Below, piece after piece: positions 1 through 8,438 of a DNA stretch of 64,000 bases; positions within the stretch are counted from its first letter, which is position 1, and each line of letters starts with the position of its first letter. Origin of the DNA: Pseudomonas alkylphenolica (GTDB lineage: Bacteria; Pseudomonadota; Gammaproteobacteria; Pseudomonadales; Pseudomonadaceae). The position numbers and the translations under genes were made by a program. The stretch spans positions 310,001 through 374,000 of the forward strand of contig NZ_JADUCM010000001.1 in assembly GCF_016009175.1 (NCBI RefSeq). The letters are read 5' to 3'. Below the pieces are notes generated by a model. The model was not told the origin of the DNA and did not search any database. It saw only the letters and a list, made by a program, of their open reading frames with translations.

Positions 1-567
1 CTGGGCAGCACCGACGGCTTCAACGTCAAGGCCTGGACGTTGTTCGGCTGGAGCCCGGCTGCCGGCCAGGCGCCGCTGGCATTGTTCGTCATCATCGTCG
101 CGGTGTCGGCGGTGCTGGCGGTGTTGTTGCACCGCTATGGGCGCAGCAGCGCCGGGGCGATGTGCGAAGCCATCCGCGAAAACGAAGTGCGTGTGGAATA
201 CCTCGGCCAGTCGCCACGCTGGGTGCTGTACATGAACTACGTTGCAGCGGCCGGGGTATCGGCGCTGGGCGGCGGCTTCATGGCCCTGGCCGCCGGCCAC
301 ATCGACCCGGAAATGGCTTACTGGATCACCTCCGGCGAGTTCGTTTTCATCGCCTTGCTCGGCGGCACTGCCCATGTGGCTGCACCGATCATCGCTGCCG
401 TGTTGTTCGCGGTGGTGCGTACCTATGCCATCGAGCTGGTACCGCATAGCTGGCAGATGATTCTGGGCATCACCTTGCTCGCCATCATCGTCTTTCTACC
501 CAAGGGCCTGTGGAGCCTGTTCAGTGGCCAGGCCCGCGCGGCCAAGGCAGTGGAGGCCAAGGCATGA
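1..567 (+). CDS. Branched-chain amino acid-type ABC transporter permease (LivM family), 5' truncated
   Basis: Inner-membrane permease of a HAAT-family ABC importer, cut by the left edge of the window: the reading frame is open from base 1 and about 188 C-terminal residues are visible. It has several hydrophobic segments and the LivM-type loop with EAIRENEVRVEYLG followed by a Gly-rich helix (GGGFMALAAGHIDPE), which is the typical region contacting the ATPases. Its stop codon overlaps the start of the next ATPase gene (ATGA), so it belongs to one operon with the two ATPases and two alcohol dehydrogenases that follow. The substrate cannot be told from this part; amino acids are the family norm, but catabolic clusters often use such transporters for aromatic or organic acids. 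Confidence 0.9.
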   Translation: MGSTDGFNVKAWTLFGWSPAAGQAPLALFVIIVAVSAVLAVLLHRYGRSSAGAMCEAIRENEVRVEYLGQSPRWVLYMNYVAAAGVSALGGGFMALAAGHIDPEMAYWITSGEFVFIALLGGTAHVAAPIIAAVLFAVVRTYAIELVPHSWQMILGITLLAIIVFLPKGLWSLFSGQARAAKAVEAKA

Positions 568-1334
568 GCTGCATTCTCGAAACCCGTGGGCTGTACAAAG
601 AGTTTGGTGCGGTCACCGCGGCCAAAGACGTCAACGTGCGCATCAGCAAGGGCGAAGTGGTGGGGGTGATCGGTTCCAACGGCGCCGGCAAAACCACCTT
701 CATCAACATGGTCACCGGCTACCTCAAGCCCAGTCGTGGCGAGATCCTGTTCAACGGCCAGTCGATCATCGGCCGCACGCCGCGGGCGATCACCCGTGCC
801 GGCATGGCCCGTTCGTTCCAGGTTGCCCAGCTGTTCCCCGAACTGACCGTGCTCGACAACCTGCTGATTGCCCTGGCGGCGGCCGAATCGCCGTTCCCGT
901 CGTTGCTGCGACCGCTGCGCAATGACGGGCGCATCGCCCGTGCCGAGGCGATTCTCAGCGAGTTCAGCATCCTCACCTGGCGCGACAGCAAGGTGACGGC
1001 CGTGCCGCAAGGCGTGCGCAAGCTGATCGACATCGCCATGGCGCTGATCGGCGACCCGCAGATGCTGCTGCTCGACGAACCCACCAGCGGCGTCAGCGCC
1101 GAGGAAAAAACCCAGCTGATGGACACCGTGATGCAGGTGGTGTCGCGCCATCAGGTGACGGTGCTGTTCGTTGAGCACGACATGGACGTGGTGCGTCGCT
1201 ACGTCTCGCGGATTCTCGCGTTCTACAGCGGCGAAGTGCTGGCCGACGGCCCGCCGCAAACGGTATTGGCCAACGCCCGGGTCCAGGAACTGGTCACCGG
1301 CGGTCAGCGCGCACACAAGGGGGCAACCGCATGA
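564..1334 (+). CDS. ABC transporter ATP-binding protein, LivG family
   Basis: First of two ATPases energising the HAAT importer. Walker A is GSNGAGKTT near residue 37, the Walker B/D-loop is LLLDEPTSGVS, followed by the H-loop VEHDMD; the length (256 aa) is normal for LivG. The ABC signature is unusual: where LSxGxQ is expected the sequence reads AVPQGVRKLIDIA, a variant seen in some LivG-type proteins. I chose the ATG at 564 (MSCILETRG), which overlaps the permease stop, rather than an open extension to 510 that lies inside the permease gene. The gene overlaps the next ATPase by four bases. Confidence 0.9.
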   Translation: MSCILETRGLYKEFGAVTAAKDVNVRISKGEVVGVIGSNGAGKTTFINMVTGYLKPSRGEILFNGQSIIGRTPRAITRAGMARSFQVAQLFPELTVLDNLLIALAAAESPFPSLLRPLRNDGRIARAEAILSEFSILTWRDSKVTAVPQGVRKLIDIAMALIGDPQMLLLDEPTSGVSAEEKTQLMDTVMQVVSRHQVTVLFVEHDMDVVRRYVSRILAFYSGEVLADGPPQTVLANARVQELVTGGQRAHKGATA

Positions 1335-1978
1335 GCCTGGAAATTCGCAACCTCAACGTGGCCATCGAGTCGGTGCCGATCCTGCACAACGTGTCGCTGG
1401 ATGTCGGTGCCGGGCAGATGGTCGGCCTGATCGGCCATAACGGTGCCGGCAAAACCACCCTGATCCGCACCTTGATGGGCCTGCTGGACGCCACCTCCGG
1501 TTCGATCCGTTTCGCCGGCAGCGACCTGTGCGCCCAACCGGGCCACCAGCGCGCGGCGGCGGGCATCAGCTACCTGCCGGAAGACCGCCGGCTGATCCCG
1601 GCACTGACGGTGGAGGAAAACATCCTGCTGCCGGTGTGGGCCAACAAGCTGCCGGGCAGCGCCGAGCGCCTGGAGTGGGTGTACAGCCTGATCCCGGAAA
1701 TCGCCCAGTTCCGCGACCGCCGCGCCATGCAGCTGTCGGGCGGCCAGCAGAAGCTGGTGGCCCTGGCCCGTGCGCTGATGCCGGGCAACCGCCTGCTGAT
1801 CCTCGACGAGCCGTTCGAGGGCGTGGCGCCCGTGCTGTCGCGCCGCCTCACCGAAGTGATCGCCCAGCTCGGACAGGAAGGCCTGTGCGTGCTGATCTCC
1901 GAATCCGATGACACCCATTCCGCTGACCTGGTCGATGCCGTGTACCGCATCGAACGCGGCAGCGTACGCGCAGGATAA
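1331..1978 (+). CDS. ABC transporter ATP-binding protein, LivF family
   Basis: Second ATPase of the importer, 215 aa, somewhat short for LivF (usually about 235). Walker A GHNGAGKTT at about residues 35-43, signature QLSGGQQKLVALARAL, Walker B LLILDEPFEGVAP. The glutamate of Walker B is present, so it should hydrolyse ATP. Translationally coupled to the preceding ATPase (ATGA overlap) and followed after six bases by an iron-dependent alcohol dehydrogenase, which suggests that the imported substrate or a product of it is an alcohol or aldehyde. The periplasmic binding protein and LivH permease must lie left of the window. Confidence 0.9.
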   Translation: MSLEIRNLNVAIESVPILHNVSLDVGAGQMVGLIGHNGAGKTTLIRTLMGLLDATSGSIRFAGSDLCAQPGHQRAAAGISYLPEDRRLIPALTVEENILLPVWANKLPGSAERLEWVYSLIPEIAQFRDRRAMQLSGGQQKLVALARALMPGNRLLILDEPFEGVAPVLSRRLTEVIAQLGQEGLCVLISESDDTHSADLVDAVYRIERGSVRAG

Positions 1979-1984
1979 ACCGCC

Positions 1985-3139
1985 ATGTCGACCTTTACCT
2001 TTGAAACCACCCCCCGTGTGATCTGTGAAGTCGATGGCGCCTTGCGCCTCGGCAGCCTGTGCCGCGAACTTGGCGCCGAGCGCGTGCTGCTGGTCAGCGA
2101 CCCGGGCCTGCAACGGGCCGGCCTGCTGGAGGCGCCGATGCAGGCGCTGCGCGAGGCCGGTGTTGAAGTGACGCTGTACAGCGACGTGCAGGCCGACCCG
2201 CCCGAGGCCTCGGTGCTTGAGGCGGTAGCGGCGGGGCATGCCTGCCGCGCCCAGGCGGTGATCGGCCTGGGCGGCGGCAGCGCGCGGGCCACCGCCAAGC
2301 TGGTGGCGCTGTTGTGCGGCCATGAACAGGCGCTGACCGACATCTACGGCATCAACCTGGCCAAGGGCCCGCGCTTGCCGCTGATTCAGGTGCCGACCAC
2401 TGCCGGTACCGGCTCGGAAGTCACCGCCGTGGCCATCGTCACTACGCCCAGCCACGAAAAAAAGGGCGTGGTCAGCCCCTTGCTGTACCCGGACATTGCC
2501 TTGCTCGATGCGCGCCTGACCGTCGGCCTGCCGGCAGCGGTGAGCGCCATGACCGGTGTCGATGCCATGGTCCATGCCATCGAGGCCTATACCAGCAAGC
2601 ACAAGAAGAACGTGCTGTCGGACGGCCTGGCCTTGCAGGCCCTGCGCCTGCTGGGCGGCAACCTGGATCGCGTGCTGGCCGAACCCGGCGACCTGCAGGC
2701 GCGTTCGGACATGCTGCTGGGGTCGATGCTGGCCGGCATGGCCTTTGCCAACGCGCCGGTGGCGGCGGTGCACGCGCTGGCCTATCCGCTGGGCGGGCAT
2801 TTCCATGTGCCGCACGGCCTGAGCAATGCGCTGGTGCTGGTGCCGGTGTTGAACTTCAACCGCTGTGCAGCGGAAGCGTTGTACGCGGAACTGGCGGCCA
2901 CTGTGCTGCCCGGCCAGCGCTTCGACAGCCCGGCGCAGGCCTGCGATGCCTTTATCGCCTTCATGACCGCACTGGTTGAGCGCATGCCGTTCGCCCAGAC
3001 CCTGACGCAAGTGGGCGTGACCGAAGCCGACCTCGACCGCCTCAGCGACGACGCGATGAAGGTCGAGCGCCTGCTGATCAACAACCCGCGCCCGGTGACC
3101 TGGGCAGATGCCCGCGCCATTTATGCCTCGGTGCTGTGA
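1985..3139 (+). CDS. Iron-containing alcohol dehydrogenase, paralogue 1
   Basis: Group III metal-dependent alcohol dehydrogenase (384 aa, normal length), expected to interconvert an alcohol and an aldehyde or ketone with NAD(P). The family signatures are visible: PTTAGTGSEVT near residue 138, metal ligands in VDAMVHAIEAYTS and in the His-rich stretch VHALAYPLGGHFHVPHG. The dinucleotide loop reads GGGSARATAK where GGGSxxDxAK is usual, so the conserved Asp is Ala here; cofactor preference or activity may differ from its neighbour. It follows the LivF-type gene by six bases and is a diverged tandem duplicate of the next gene. The substrate is not deducible. Confidence 0.85.
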   Translation: MSTFTFETTPRVICEVDGALRLGSLCRELGAERVLLVSDPGLQRAGLLEAPMQALREAGVEVTLYSDVQADPPEASVLEAVAAGHACRAQAVIGLGGGSARATAKLVALLCGHEQALTDIYGINLAKGPRLPLIQVPTTAGTGSEVTAVAIVTTPSHEKKGVVSPLLYPDIALLDARLTVGLPAAVSAMTGVDAMVHAIEAYTSKHKKNVLSDGLALQALRLLGGNLDRVLAEPGDLQARSDMLLGSMLAGMAFANAPVAAVHALAYPLGGHFHVPHGLSNALVLVPVLNFNRCAAEALYAELAATVLPGQRFDSPAQACDAFIAFMTALVERMPFAQTLTQVGVTEADLDRLSDDAMKVERLLINNPRPVTWADARAIYASVL

Positions 3140-3149
3140 GGAGAGCGAC

Positions 3150-4304
3150 ATGAACCATGAATTCAGAAGTGTGCCGCGTATCGTCTGCCAGGCCGGAGCC
3201 TTGCAGGGTATCGGCAAGGTGTTTGCCGGGCTGGCGGTACGCCGTGTGCTGGTGGTGTGCGACCCCGGCATCGTCAAGCTCGGCTTCGCCGCCAAGGCCT
3301 GCGCGGCGCTGGAAGCGGCGGGCTGTAACGTCGCGGTATTCGATGAGGTCGTAGCCGACCCGCCAGCGGCGGTGGTCGAGCAGGCCGTCGCCCAGGGGCG
3401 CGCGTTCGAGGCCGATGGCGTGCTGGGCCTGGGTGGCGGCAGCTCGCTGGATGCGGCCAAGCTGGTGGCGTTGCTGATCAACAGCGAACAGCCGCTGGAG
3501 GATCTTTACGGCACCGACAAGGCGCGTGGTCAGCGCCTGCCCCTGGTGCTGATGCCGACCACGGCGGGCACCGGTTCGGAAGTCACCTGGGTGTCGGTGA
3601 TCACCGACGCCCAGCAGCGCAAGCAGGCCGTGTATTCGGCGCAGCTGATGCCGGACGTGGCCGTGCTCGACCCGGAGCTGACCCTCGGCCTGCCTGCCGT
3701 GGTTACCGCCGCGACCGGCCTCGATGCCATGGTTCACGCCATCGAGGCCTACACCAGCCGCACACGCAAGAACCCCATCTCCGACGGCCTTGCCACCACG
3801 GCCCTGCGCCTGTTGGGCGGCAACCTGCGCAAGGTGCTGGCCGACGGCAGCGACGTGGCGGCGCGCTCGGCCATGCTGCAGGGCTCGCTGATGGCCGGCA
3901 TGGCCTTCGTCAATGCCTCGGTGGCGGCGATTCATGGCCTGGCGTATCCGTTGGGCGCACGCTTTCACATCCCCCACGGCCACGCCAATGCCCTGGTGAT
4001 GGCGCCTATGATCCGCTTCAACCTGCCGGCGGCGCAGCAGCAGTACGCCGAACTGGCGGCGCACCTGTTGCCGGAGGCGGTGTTCGAGGATCAGGCCAAC
4101 GCCGCGCAGGCCTTCGTGCAGGCCATCGAGGCGCTGGTCGCTGACAGCGGGCTGGAAACACGCCTGTCCCGGTTGGGCATCGATGAAGACGCGATTCCGG
4201 CGATGGCGGCCGACGTGGTCACCGGCCTCAAACGCCTGATCGACAGCAACCCCAGGGACATGACCGAAGCCGAGGTGGAGGGCATCTATCGCGGCATTTA
4301 CTGA
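3150..4304 (+). CDS. Iron-containing alcohol dehydrogenase, paralogue 2
   Basis: Second group III alcohol dehydrogenase, 384 aa, the same length as its upstream neighbour and clearly paralogous to it. It keeps the canonical GGGSSLDAAK dinucleotide motif, PTTAGTGSEVT, LDAMVHAIEAYTS and IHGLAYPLGARFHIPHGHAN, so all metal ligands are present. The start at 3150 (MNHEFRSVPRI) is preceded by a good ribosome site (aggagagcga); a longer open frame overlapping the preceding gene was not used. It is the last gene of the transporter-dehydrogenase operon, with a hairpin shortly after the stop. Related enzymes oxidise short-chain or gamma-hydroxy acids, but the substrate is unknown here. Confidence 0.85.
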   Translation: MNHEFRSVPRIVCQAGALQGIGKVFAGLAVRRVLVVCDPGIVKLGFAAKACAALEAAGCNVAVFDEVVADPPAAVVEQAVAQGRAFEADGVLGLGGGSSLDAAKLVALLINSEQPLEDLYGTDKARGQRLPLVLMPTTAGTGSEVTWVSVITDAQQRKQAVYSAQLMPDVAVLDPELTLGLPAVVTAATGLDAMVHAIEAYTSRTRKNPISDGLATTALRLLGGNLRKVLADGSDVAARSAMLQGSLMAGMAFVNASVAAIHGLAYPLGARFHIPHGHANALVMAPMIRFNLPAAQQQYAELAAHLLPEAVFEDQANAAQAFVQAIEALVADSGLETRLSRLGIDEDAIPAMAADVVTGLKRLIDSNPRDMTEAEVEGIYRGIY

Positions 4305-4317
4305 GCGTGCCCGGTCT

Positions 4318-4340
4318 GCGCTGAAGTTATGCTTCAGCGC
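4318..4340 (+). terminator. Hairpin after the alcohol dehydrogenase operon
   Basis: Perfect 9-bp stem (gcgctgaag / cttcagcgc) with a 5-base loop, starting 14 bases after the stop codon of the second dehydrogenase. It is followed by tctattg, only a weak U-rich tail, so it may be an inefficient intrinsic terminator or an mRNA 3'-end stabiliser. Confidence 0.5.
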
Positions 4341-4448
4341 TCTATTGCCTGTGAAAAAAAGGAATAGCGATAGCCTTGAATGTCGTCGGCCAGCCACTAG
4401 CCTCGACAACAGCCTTCGCACCATTCCCTACAACACAGGAGAGCGGTC

Positions 4449-5540
4449 ATGAGCGAGCGAAGCACTGCGGTGATGCTGCGCTTTGATCCGGCGCTGGCAT
4501 CGCTGCGCGAGGGCCTTTCGGTTGCCCTGCAAATCGGCAATACACTCTGGGTGGCCAACGACGAAACCACCCACCTCGAACGCCTGACCGTCCATAACGC
4601 CGGGCCAGGCGGCACGGTGACCTGCGATGAACACCAGTCGTTCGCGCTCGGCAAGTACCTGGACCTGCCCCTTGAAGAAGCAGACGCCGAGATCGATATC
4701 GAGGGGCTGGCCTACGCCCAGGACAGTGGCTATCTCTGGGTGGTGGGCTCGCATAGCCTCAAACGCAGGAAGGCCGAGGCCGACAAGTCTGCACAAAAGA
4801 ACATCAAGCGGCTCTCGACGGTGGTGGTGGACGGCAACCGCTTTCTTCTGGCACGGGTCCCGGTGGTGTCCAAAGACGACAGCTATAGCCTCGCTACCGA
4901 GGTGGAGGCCGATGGGCGAACCGCGGCGCAGCTTAACGGCGACGAGTTCGGCAATGACCTGACGGCGGAAATTGGCAAAGACGAGCAATTACGCGACTTT
5001 TTGCGCATCCCCGGTAAAGACAACGGTTTTGATATCGAAGGCCTGGCGGTAATCGGCTCGCGGCTGTTGTTGGGGCTGCGGGGGCCGGTGCTGCGTGGCT
5101 GGAGCGTGTTGCTGGAGGTTGAGCCCGAGCTTGAACGCGGCTCGACCGACACGCTGGTGCTCAAGCAGATCGGCCCCCATGGGCGCCACTACCGCAAGCA
5201 CTTCTTCGACCTGCATGGCCTGGGCGTGCGTGACCTGTGCTGGCGTGGCGACGACCTGCTGATCCTGGCGGGCCCGACCATGGACCTGGACGGGCCGGTC
5301 ACGGTGTTCCGCTGGCAAGGAGGCTTCGATTCCGACGAGGAAAGCGTGGTGTTTGCCGATCAATTGGAGACGGTACTGGAGGTGCCGTTCGGGCAGGGGG
5401 ACGATCATGCCGAGGGCATGTGCCTGTTCGATGCCGGCGGGCAGGGCGGGGAGGCGTTACTGGTTGTCTATGACTCGGCGGCAGAGGGTCGTAAACACGG
5501 TGAGGCAGAGGTGGATGCGGACCTATTTGTCTTGGGCTAA
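4449..5540 (+). CDS. DUF3616 domain-containing protein
   Basis: Protein of 363 aa with the DUF3616 layout: N-terminal RFDPALASLREGLSVALQ, the repeated DIEGLAY / FDIEGLAVIGSRLLLGLRGP motifs and a C-terminal HAEGMCLF segment. These DIEG/EG motifs recur at intervals as in beta-propeller proteins, which is the likely fold (inference). It has no signal peptide or membrane segment, so it is probably cytoplasmic. A ribosome site (aggagag) lies just upstream. It converges with the DUF1232 gene on the other strand and their 3' ends overlap by 18 bases. The biochemical function of the family is not known to me. Confidence 0.8.
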   Translation: MSERSTAVMLRFDPALASLREGLSVALQIGNTLWVANDETTHLERLTVHNAGPGGTVTCDEHQSFALGKYLDLPLEEADAEIDIEGLAYAQDSGYLWVVGSHSLKRRKAEADKSAQKNIKRLSTVVVDGNRFLLARVPVVSKDDSYSLATEVEADGRTAAQLNGDEFGNDLTAEIGKDEQLRDFLRIPGKDNGFDIEGLAVIGSRLLLGLRGPVLRGWSVLLEVEPELERGSTDTLVLKQIGPHGRHYRKHFFDLHGLGVRDLCWRGDDLLILAGPTMDLDGPVTVFRWQGGFDSDEESVVFADQLETVLEVPFGQGDDHAEGMCLFDAGGQGGEALLVVYDSAAEGRKHGEAEVDADLFVLG

Positions 5541-5918
5541 CCAGACCGCCAGACCTCCCGCGGCAGCAAGCCAGACGAGCACAACGGCCACGGCGGCAAG
5601 TCTGTTCACGGGCCGTTGTGCCCGGCTGGCTTCCCAGGCGCGGGCTTTCTGCCGGCTGTCTTCGAGCACCTGCGCGGGCATCAGGTGGAGGGCGAGCAGG
5701 ATGCCCAGCGGCAGCAGGATCAGGTCGTCCAGGTAGCCAAGCACCGGAATGAAGTCGGGTATCAGGTCGATCGGGCTGAGTGCATAGGCCACGACAATGA
5801 TCGCGACCCATTTGGGTAACCAGGGTGTTTGCGGATTCCGATAGCAGAACCAGAGCACCATGATGTTCCGCTTGAGTGCACTGGCCCAGCTACGTAGACG
5901 ATCAATCAAGCGTTTCAT
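5523..5918 (-). CDS. YkvA/DUF1232 family small membrane protein
   Basis: Protein of 131 aa with the DUF1232 signature YALSPIDLIPDFIPVLGYLDD in its middle, flanked by hydrophobic stretches, and a C-terminal membrane segment (LAAVAVVLVWLAAAGGLAVWL). I chose the Met of MKRLIDRLRSW at 5918; an upstream open extension runs through a REP palindrome and is not credible. Members of this family are widespread small inner-membrane proteins without an assigned activity. The gene converges with the DUF3616 gene (18-base 3' overlap) and its promoter side carries the REP element at 5948-6012. Confidence 0.85.
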   Translation of the reverse strand: MKRLIDRLRSWASALKRNIMVLWFCYRNPQTPWLPKWVAIIVVAYALSPIDLIPDFIPVLGYLDDLILLPLGILLALHLMPAQVLEDSRQKARAWEASRAQRPVNRLAAVAVVLVWLAAAGGLAVWLAQDK

Positions 5919-5947
5919 GCTGTAGTGCCTTGGTTGGCTGTGCTTTC

Positions 5948-6029
5948 TTCGCGGGTAAACCCGCTCCCACAGGGTCAGTTGCAAACCCTGTGGGAGCGGG
6001 TTTACCCGCGAACACGGGCGAAGCCCGTG
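5948..6029. repeat. REP-type palindrome pair, family 1
   Basis: Two 28-base arms in inverted orientation (ttcgcgggtaaacccgctcc... and its reverse complement at 5985-6012) separated by nine bases, followed by the small hairpin cacgggc-gaa-gcccgtg at 6013-6029. The arms match the classic P. putida repetitive extragenic palindrome with core GCGGGTAAACCCGCTCCCAC. A variant copy lies at 12033-12114. Confidence 0.9.
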
Positions 6030-6066
6030 CCATGCACCCCTCATATTGGCTGGTTCACCTGGCTCA

Positions 6067-6402
6067 CTACTTCATCGTGATCGCCCACGTTATAAAGCCT
6101 GCAATGCCGGTGGTGCAGGTCAGGGCTGTCAGAAAAAGGCCGTCGATCAGTTTTTCCAGCAGGTGATTGCGGTTCACCTGCCGGGTACGCAAGGCCCAAT
6201 ACGATAGAAGTGTTGTGATCAGGTACAAAATGGCATTGATCGCAAGTAAGTCATCACCCAGGGAGTCCTCACTTCGCAACGTGCTCACTACTTGAAAAAT
6301 TCCGATAACCGTAATGCAGACGCCCACCATTGCTGCGGAGGCGGTAAAAATGTGAACACATACGTCTTCATTCAGGCTGACAGGAGCGTTTGTTTCGTTC
6401 AT
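6067..6402 (-). CDS. Small three-helix membrane protein, function unknown
   Basis: Protein of 111 aa beginning MNETNAPVSLNEDV. Three hydrophobic segments are visible at about residues 17-40, 53-72 and 87-108, so it is an inner-membrane protein; the connecting loops are short and polar. I do not recognise a conserved catalytic or binding motif. It stands alone between the family-1 REP element and the arsenic operon, whose last gene starts its 3' end 29 bases away, so it might be cotranscribed with that operon, but nothing in the sequence links it to arsenic. The G+C content is visibly lower than in the neighbours. Confidence 0.65.
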   Translation of the reverse strand: MNETNAPVSLNEDVCVHIFTASAAMVGVCITVIGIFQVVSTLRSEDSLGDDLLAINAILYLITTLLSYWALRTRQVNRNHLLEKLIDGLFLTALTCTTGIAGFITWAITMK

Positions 6403-6431
6403 GGCATTAAGGCCCCGGAAATATACGGGAT

Positions 6432-7133
6432 TCAGATTGAACGCTGGTTCACCCTGCTCATCAGCTGTTCAGCGGTTTCCTTGCGTTCCGAGTAGCGATC
6501 CACCAGAAACGCCTGGCGGTCACGCAGCAGAATAGTGAACTTCACCAGTTCTTCCATCACATCCACCACCCGGTCGTAATACGGCGAAGGCTTCATGCGC
6601 CCGGTTTCGTCGAACTCCATATAGGCCTTGGGCACCGAAGACTGGTTGGGGATGGTGAACATGCGCATCCAGCGGCCCAGCACCCGCAGCTGGTTGACCA
6701 CGTTGAACGATTGCGAACCCCCGCACACCTGCATCACCGCCAAGGTCTTGCCCTGGGTCGGGCGAATGGCGCCGAGTGCAAGGGGGATCCAGTCGATCTG
6801 TGCCTTGAACACCGCCGACATCGCACCATGGCGCTCCGGCGAACACCACACCTGGCCTTCCGACCACAGCACCAGATCGCGCAGTTCCTGCACCTTGGGG
6901 TGCTCCACCGGCACATCGTCGGGCAGCGGCAACCCGGAAGGGTCGAAGGTGCGGGTTTCGGCACCAAAGTGCTCCAGCAGGCGCGCAGCTTCTTCGACCA
7001 GCAGGCGGCTGAACGAGCGCTCGCGGGTCGAGCCGTACAGCAACAAAATGCGCGGCTTGTGATCGCCTGGGCGAGGGGCAGCCTGCGCGTCTTCGAACAG
7101 CGAAAGGTCAAGGTTGGGGAGTTGTTCGGACAT
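6432..7133 (-). CDS. arsH: Arsenical resistance protein ArsH (NADPH-dependent FMN reductase family)
   Basis: ArsH flavoprotein, 233 aa, normal length. The flavodoxin-like fold is shown by the FMN phosphate loop [13 protein letters not shown] near residue 31 and the segment [27 protein letters not shown] that carries the ArsH-specific residues. Known ArsH proteins oxidise trivalent organoarsenicals and reduce quinones or azo dyes with NADPH. It is the last gene of arsR-arsC-arsH, starting 12 bases after the arsC stop, and would be induced through ArsR. The cytoplasmic location is expected; no signal sequence is present. Confidence 0.93.
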   Translation of the reverse strand: MSEQLPNLDLSLFEDAQAAPRPGDHKPRILLLYGSTRERSFSRLLVEEAARLLEHFGAETRTFDPSGLPLPDDVPVEHPKVQELRDLVLWSEGQVWCSPERHGAMSAVFKAQIDWIPLALGAIRPTQGKTLAVMQVCGGSQSFNVVNQLRVLGRWMRMFTIPNQSSVPKAYMEFDETGRMKPSPYYDRVVDVMEELVKFTILLRDRQAFLVDRYSERKETAEQLMSRVNQRSI

Positions 7134-7145
7134 GTGTCCTCCTGC

Positions 7146-7616
7146 TTAAAGAGCGCCGATTCGATCCAGCTCGCGTTGGAGCTCTTCGCGGCTGAGGCGG
7201 TTGAAGGGTAGGGCGAGGAAGGCTGCGCAGCGTCGCTCTATATGTGCCAGGGTGGCGCGAAATGCGGCGTCTACCGCGGCTTCGTCACTCACCACGTCGG
7301 AAGGGTCTTCCAGGCCCCAATGGGCTTTCAAAGCCGGGCCGAAATACACCGGGCAGCTTTCGCCGGCCGCCTTGTCGCAGACGGTAATGACAATGTCCGG
7401 GGGATTGTTTTCGAAGGCGTCGTTGCCTTTGCTGCTCAGGCCCTCGATGGCGATGCCGGCCTGTTGCAGGGTGGTCAGGCTGCGCGGCAGCACCTGCCCC
7501 TTGGGAAAGCTGCCGGCGCTCACCGCCTCGAACCCCTGGGGTGCCAGGTGGTTGAACAGGGCTTCGCTAAGAATGCTGCGACAGCTGTTGGCGGTGCACA
7601 TGAACAGGACACGCAT
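7146..7616 (-). CDS. arsC: Arsenate reductase ArsC, thioredoxin-coupled (low-molecular-weight phosphatase fold)
   Basis: Reduces arsenate to arsenite. The catalytic P-loop is MCTANSCRS with nucleophile Cys7 followed by Cys12 and Arg13, and the redox cysteine pair sits in VCDKAAGESCPVYFG further on, as in thioredoxin-dependent ArsC of the LMW-PTPase class. Length 156 aa fits. It follows arsR by only 15 bases, leaving no room for the arsenite pump gene arsB that usually stands between arsR and arsC in Pseudomonas. Its toxic product arsenite must therefore leave by a pump encoded elsewhere. Confidence 0.93.
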   Translation of the reverse strand: MRVLFMCTANSCRSILSEALFNHLAPQGFEAVSAGSFPKGQVLPRSLTTLQQAGIAIEGLSSKGNDAFENNPPDIVITVCDKAAGESCPVYFGPALKAHWGLEDPSDVVSDEAAVDAAFRATLAHIERRCAAFLALPFNRLSREELQRELDRIGAL

Positions 7617-7631
7617 GGGTGGCTCCTTCGA

Positions 7632-7979
7632 TTAACAGCAAGCAGCGTCACGCACAGGACGACCGTCCATGCTCTGCAGGCGGGCGGCGTTGTTGTGCAG
7701 CCAGTCGGCGTTGGCCTGCAACGTGGTCTGCAGGATGTCGTGCACCCAGGTCGGGAGGTCGGGGTTGAGACGGTAGTACACCCACTGGCCCTGGCGACGA
7801 TCCAGCAGCAAGCCGCTGCTGCGCAGTTGGGCGAGGTGACGGCTGATCTTCGGTTGGCTGTCGTCCAGGGCGCACATCAGCTCGCAGACACACAGTTCGC
7901 CCTGGTCGGCGATGAGCAGCGTGGCGCGGGCACGGGTCTCGTCGGCCAGGCTTTTGAAAAACTCGGGAGGTGTGATCAT
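7632..7979 (-). CDS. arsR: ArsR-family arsenic-responsive repressor
   Basis: Winged-helix repressor of 115 aa. The As(III)/Sb(III) site ELCVCEL is present in the position of the classical CVCDL motif, followed by the recognition helix SQPKISRHLAQLRSSGLL and the wing RRQGQWVYYRL. The protein ends in Cys-Cys, additional possible metal ligands. It is the first gene of a three-gene operon with arsC and arsH and should bind the AT-rich repeat region just upstream of its own start (7990-8038), releasing it when arsenite binds. Confidence 0.93.
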   Translation of the reverse strand: MITPPEFFKSLADETRARATLLIADQGELCVCELMCALDDSQPKISRHLAQLRSSGLLLDRRQGQWVYYRLNPDLPTWVHDILQTTLQANADWLHNNAARLQSMDGRPVRDAACC

Positions 7980-7989
7980 GGTGGGTATC

Positions 7990-8038
7990 TAGTACATATG
8001 GATAATCGAATATACGGATAAGCATATGTTTATGGCAA
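7990..8038 (-). promoter_or_regulatory. arsR promoter with overlapping operator
   Basis: Read on the minus strand there is a -35-like TTGCCA (8033-8038), an 18-base spacer and a -10-like TATATT (8009-8014). The stretch is strikingly AT-rich and contains two catatg hexamers (7995-8000, 8023-8028) and a direct repeat around ggataa (8000-8005, 8016-8021). This is where ArsR repressors normally bind. The elements are read by eye; the exact operator is inferred. Confidence 0.6.
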
Positions 8039-8438
8039 GCGCATTTGTTGTATACAGAAATTAATATTTCTGCTTACATTATGCCGCGCCTACGACAGCG
8101 GTAATCGCCGCTGCGTATTGCGATGGTCTTCGCCATGCGACACCCACACCCGCTCGACCTCTTCGAGCACCCTCTGCGATTGTCGTTCGTCGTTCGTAAC
8201 GCAGCTTGCGTGAGTGACGGATTAGTCTTTATCCCGTTCGCCGGGAACACCCCGAGATTTCTCGATCCTTTGCCCAGGGGCAGTACCTGGACAACGTCCG
8301 TGCGCGTGCACTGACCGATCAGCCACAAGGCGCCCACTCCACACGGCGCCTGGTTGCATGGGCTTGGCTGAACGCGCAAACCGGGTGTCTGTAAAAGAAT
8401 CACGTTGAAATCCAACTCCAAGCGGGAGAGGAATACCC
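8039..8438. other. 400-base intergenic region between arsR and the 8-oxoguanine deaminase gene
   Basis: No credible gene on either strand. A ribosome site (gggagagg, about 8428-8435) precedes the deaminase start. The region has room for a long leader of the purine genes and contains several short inverted repeats (for example ggcgcc at 8319 and again about 16 bases on), but I could not match it to a known riboswitch class. Confidence 0.5.

Noticed and set aside
8123..8314. Small open frame in the leader of the deaminase gene
   Set aside because: No ribosome site, atypical composition and no recognisable domain.
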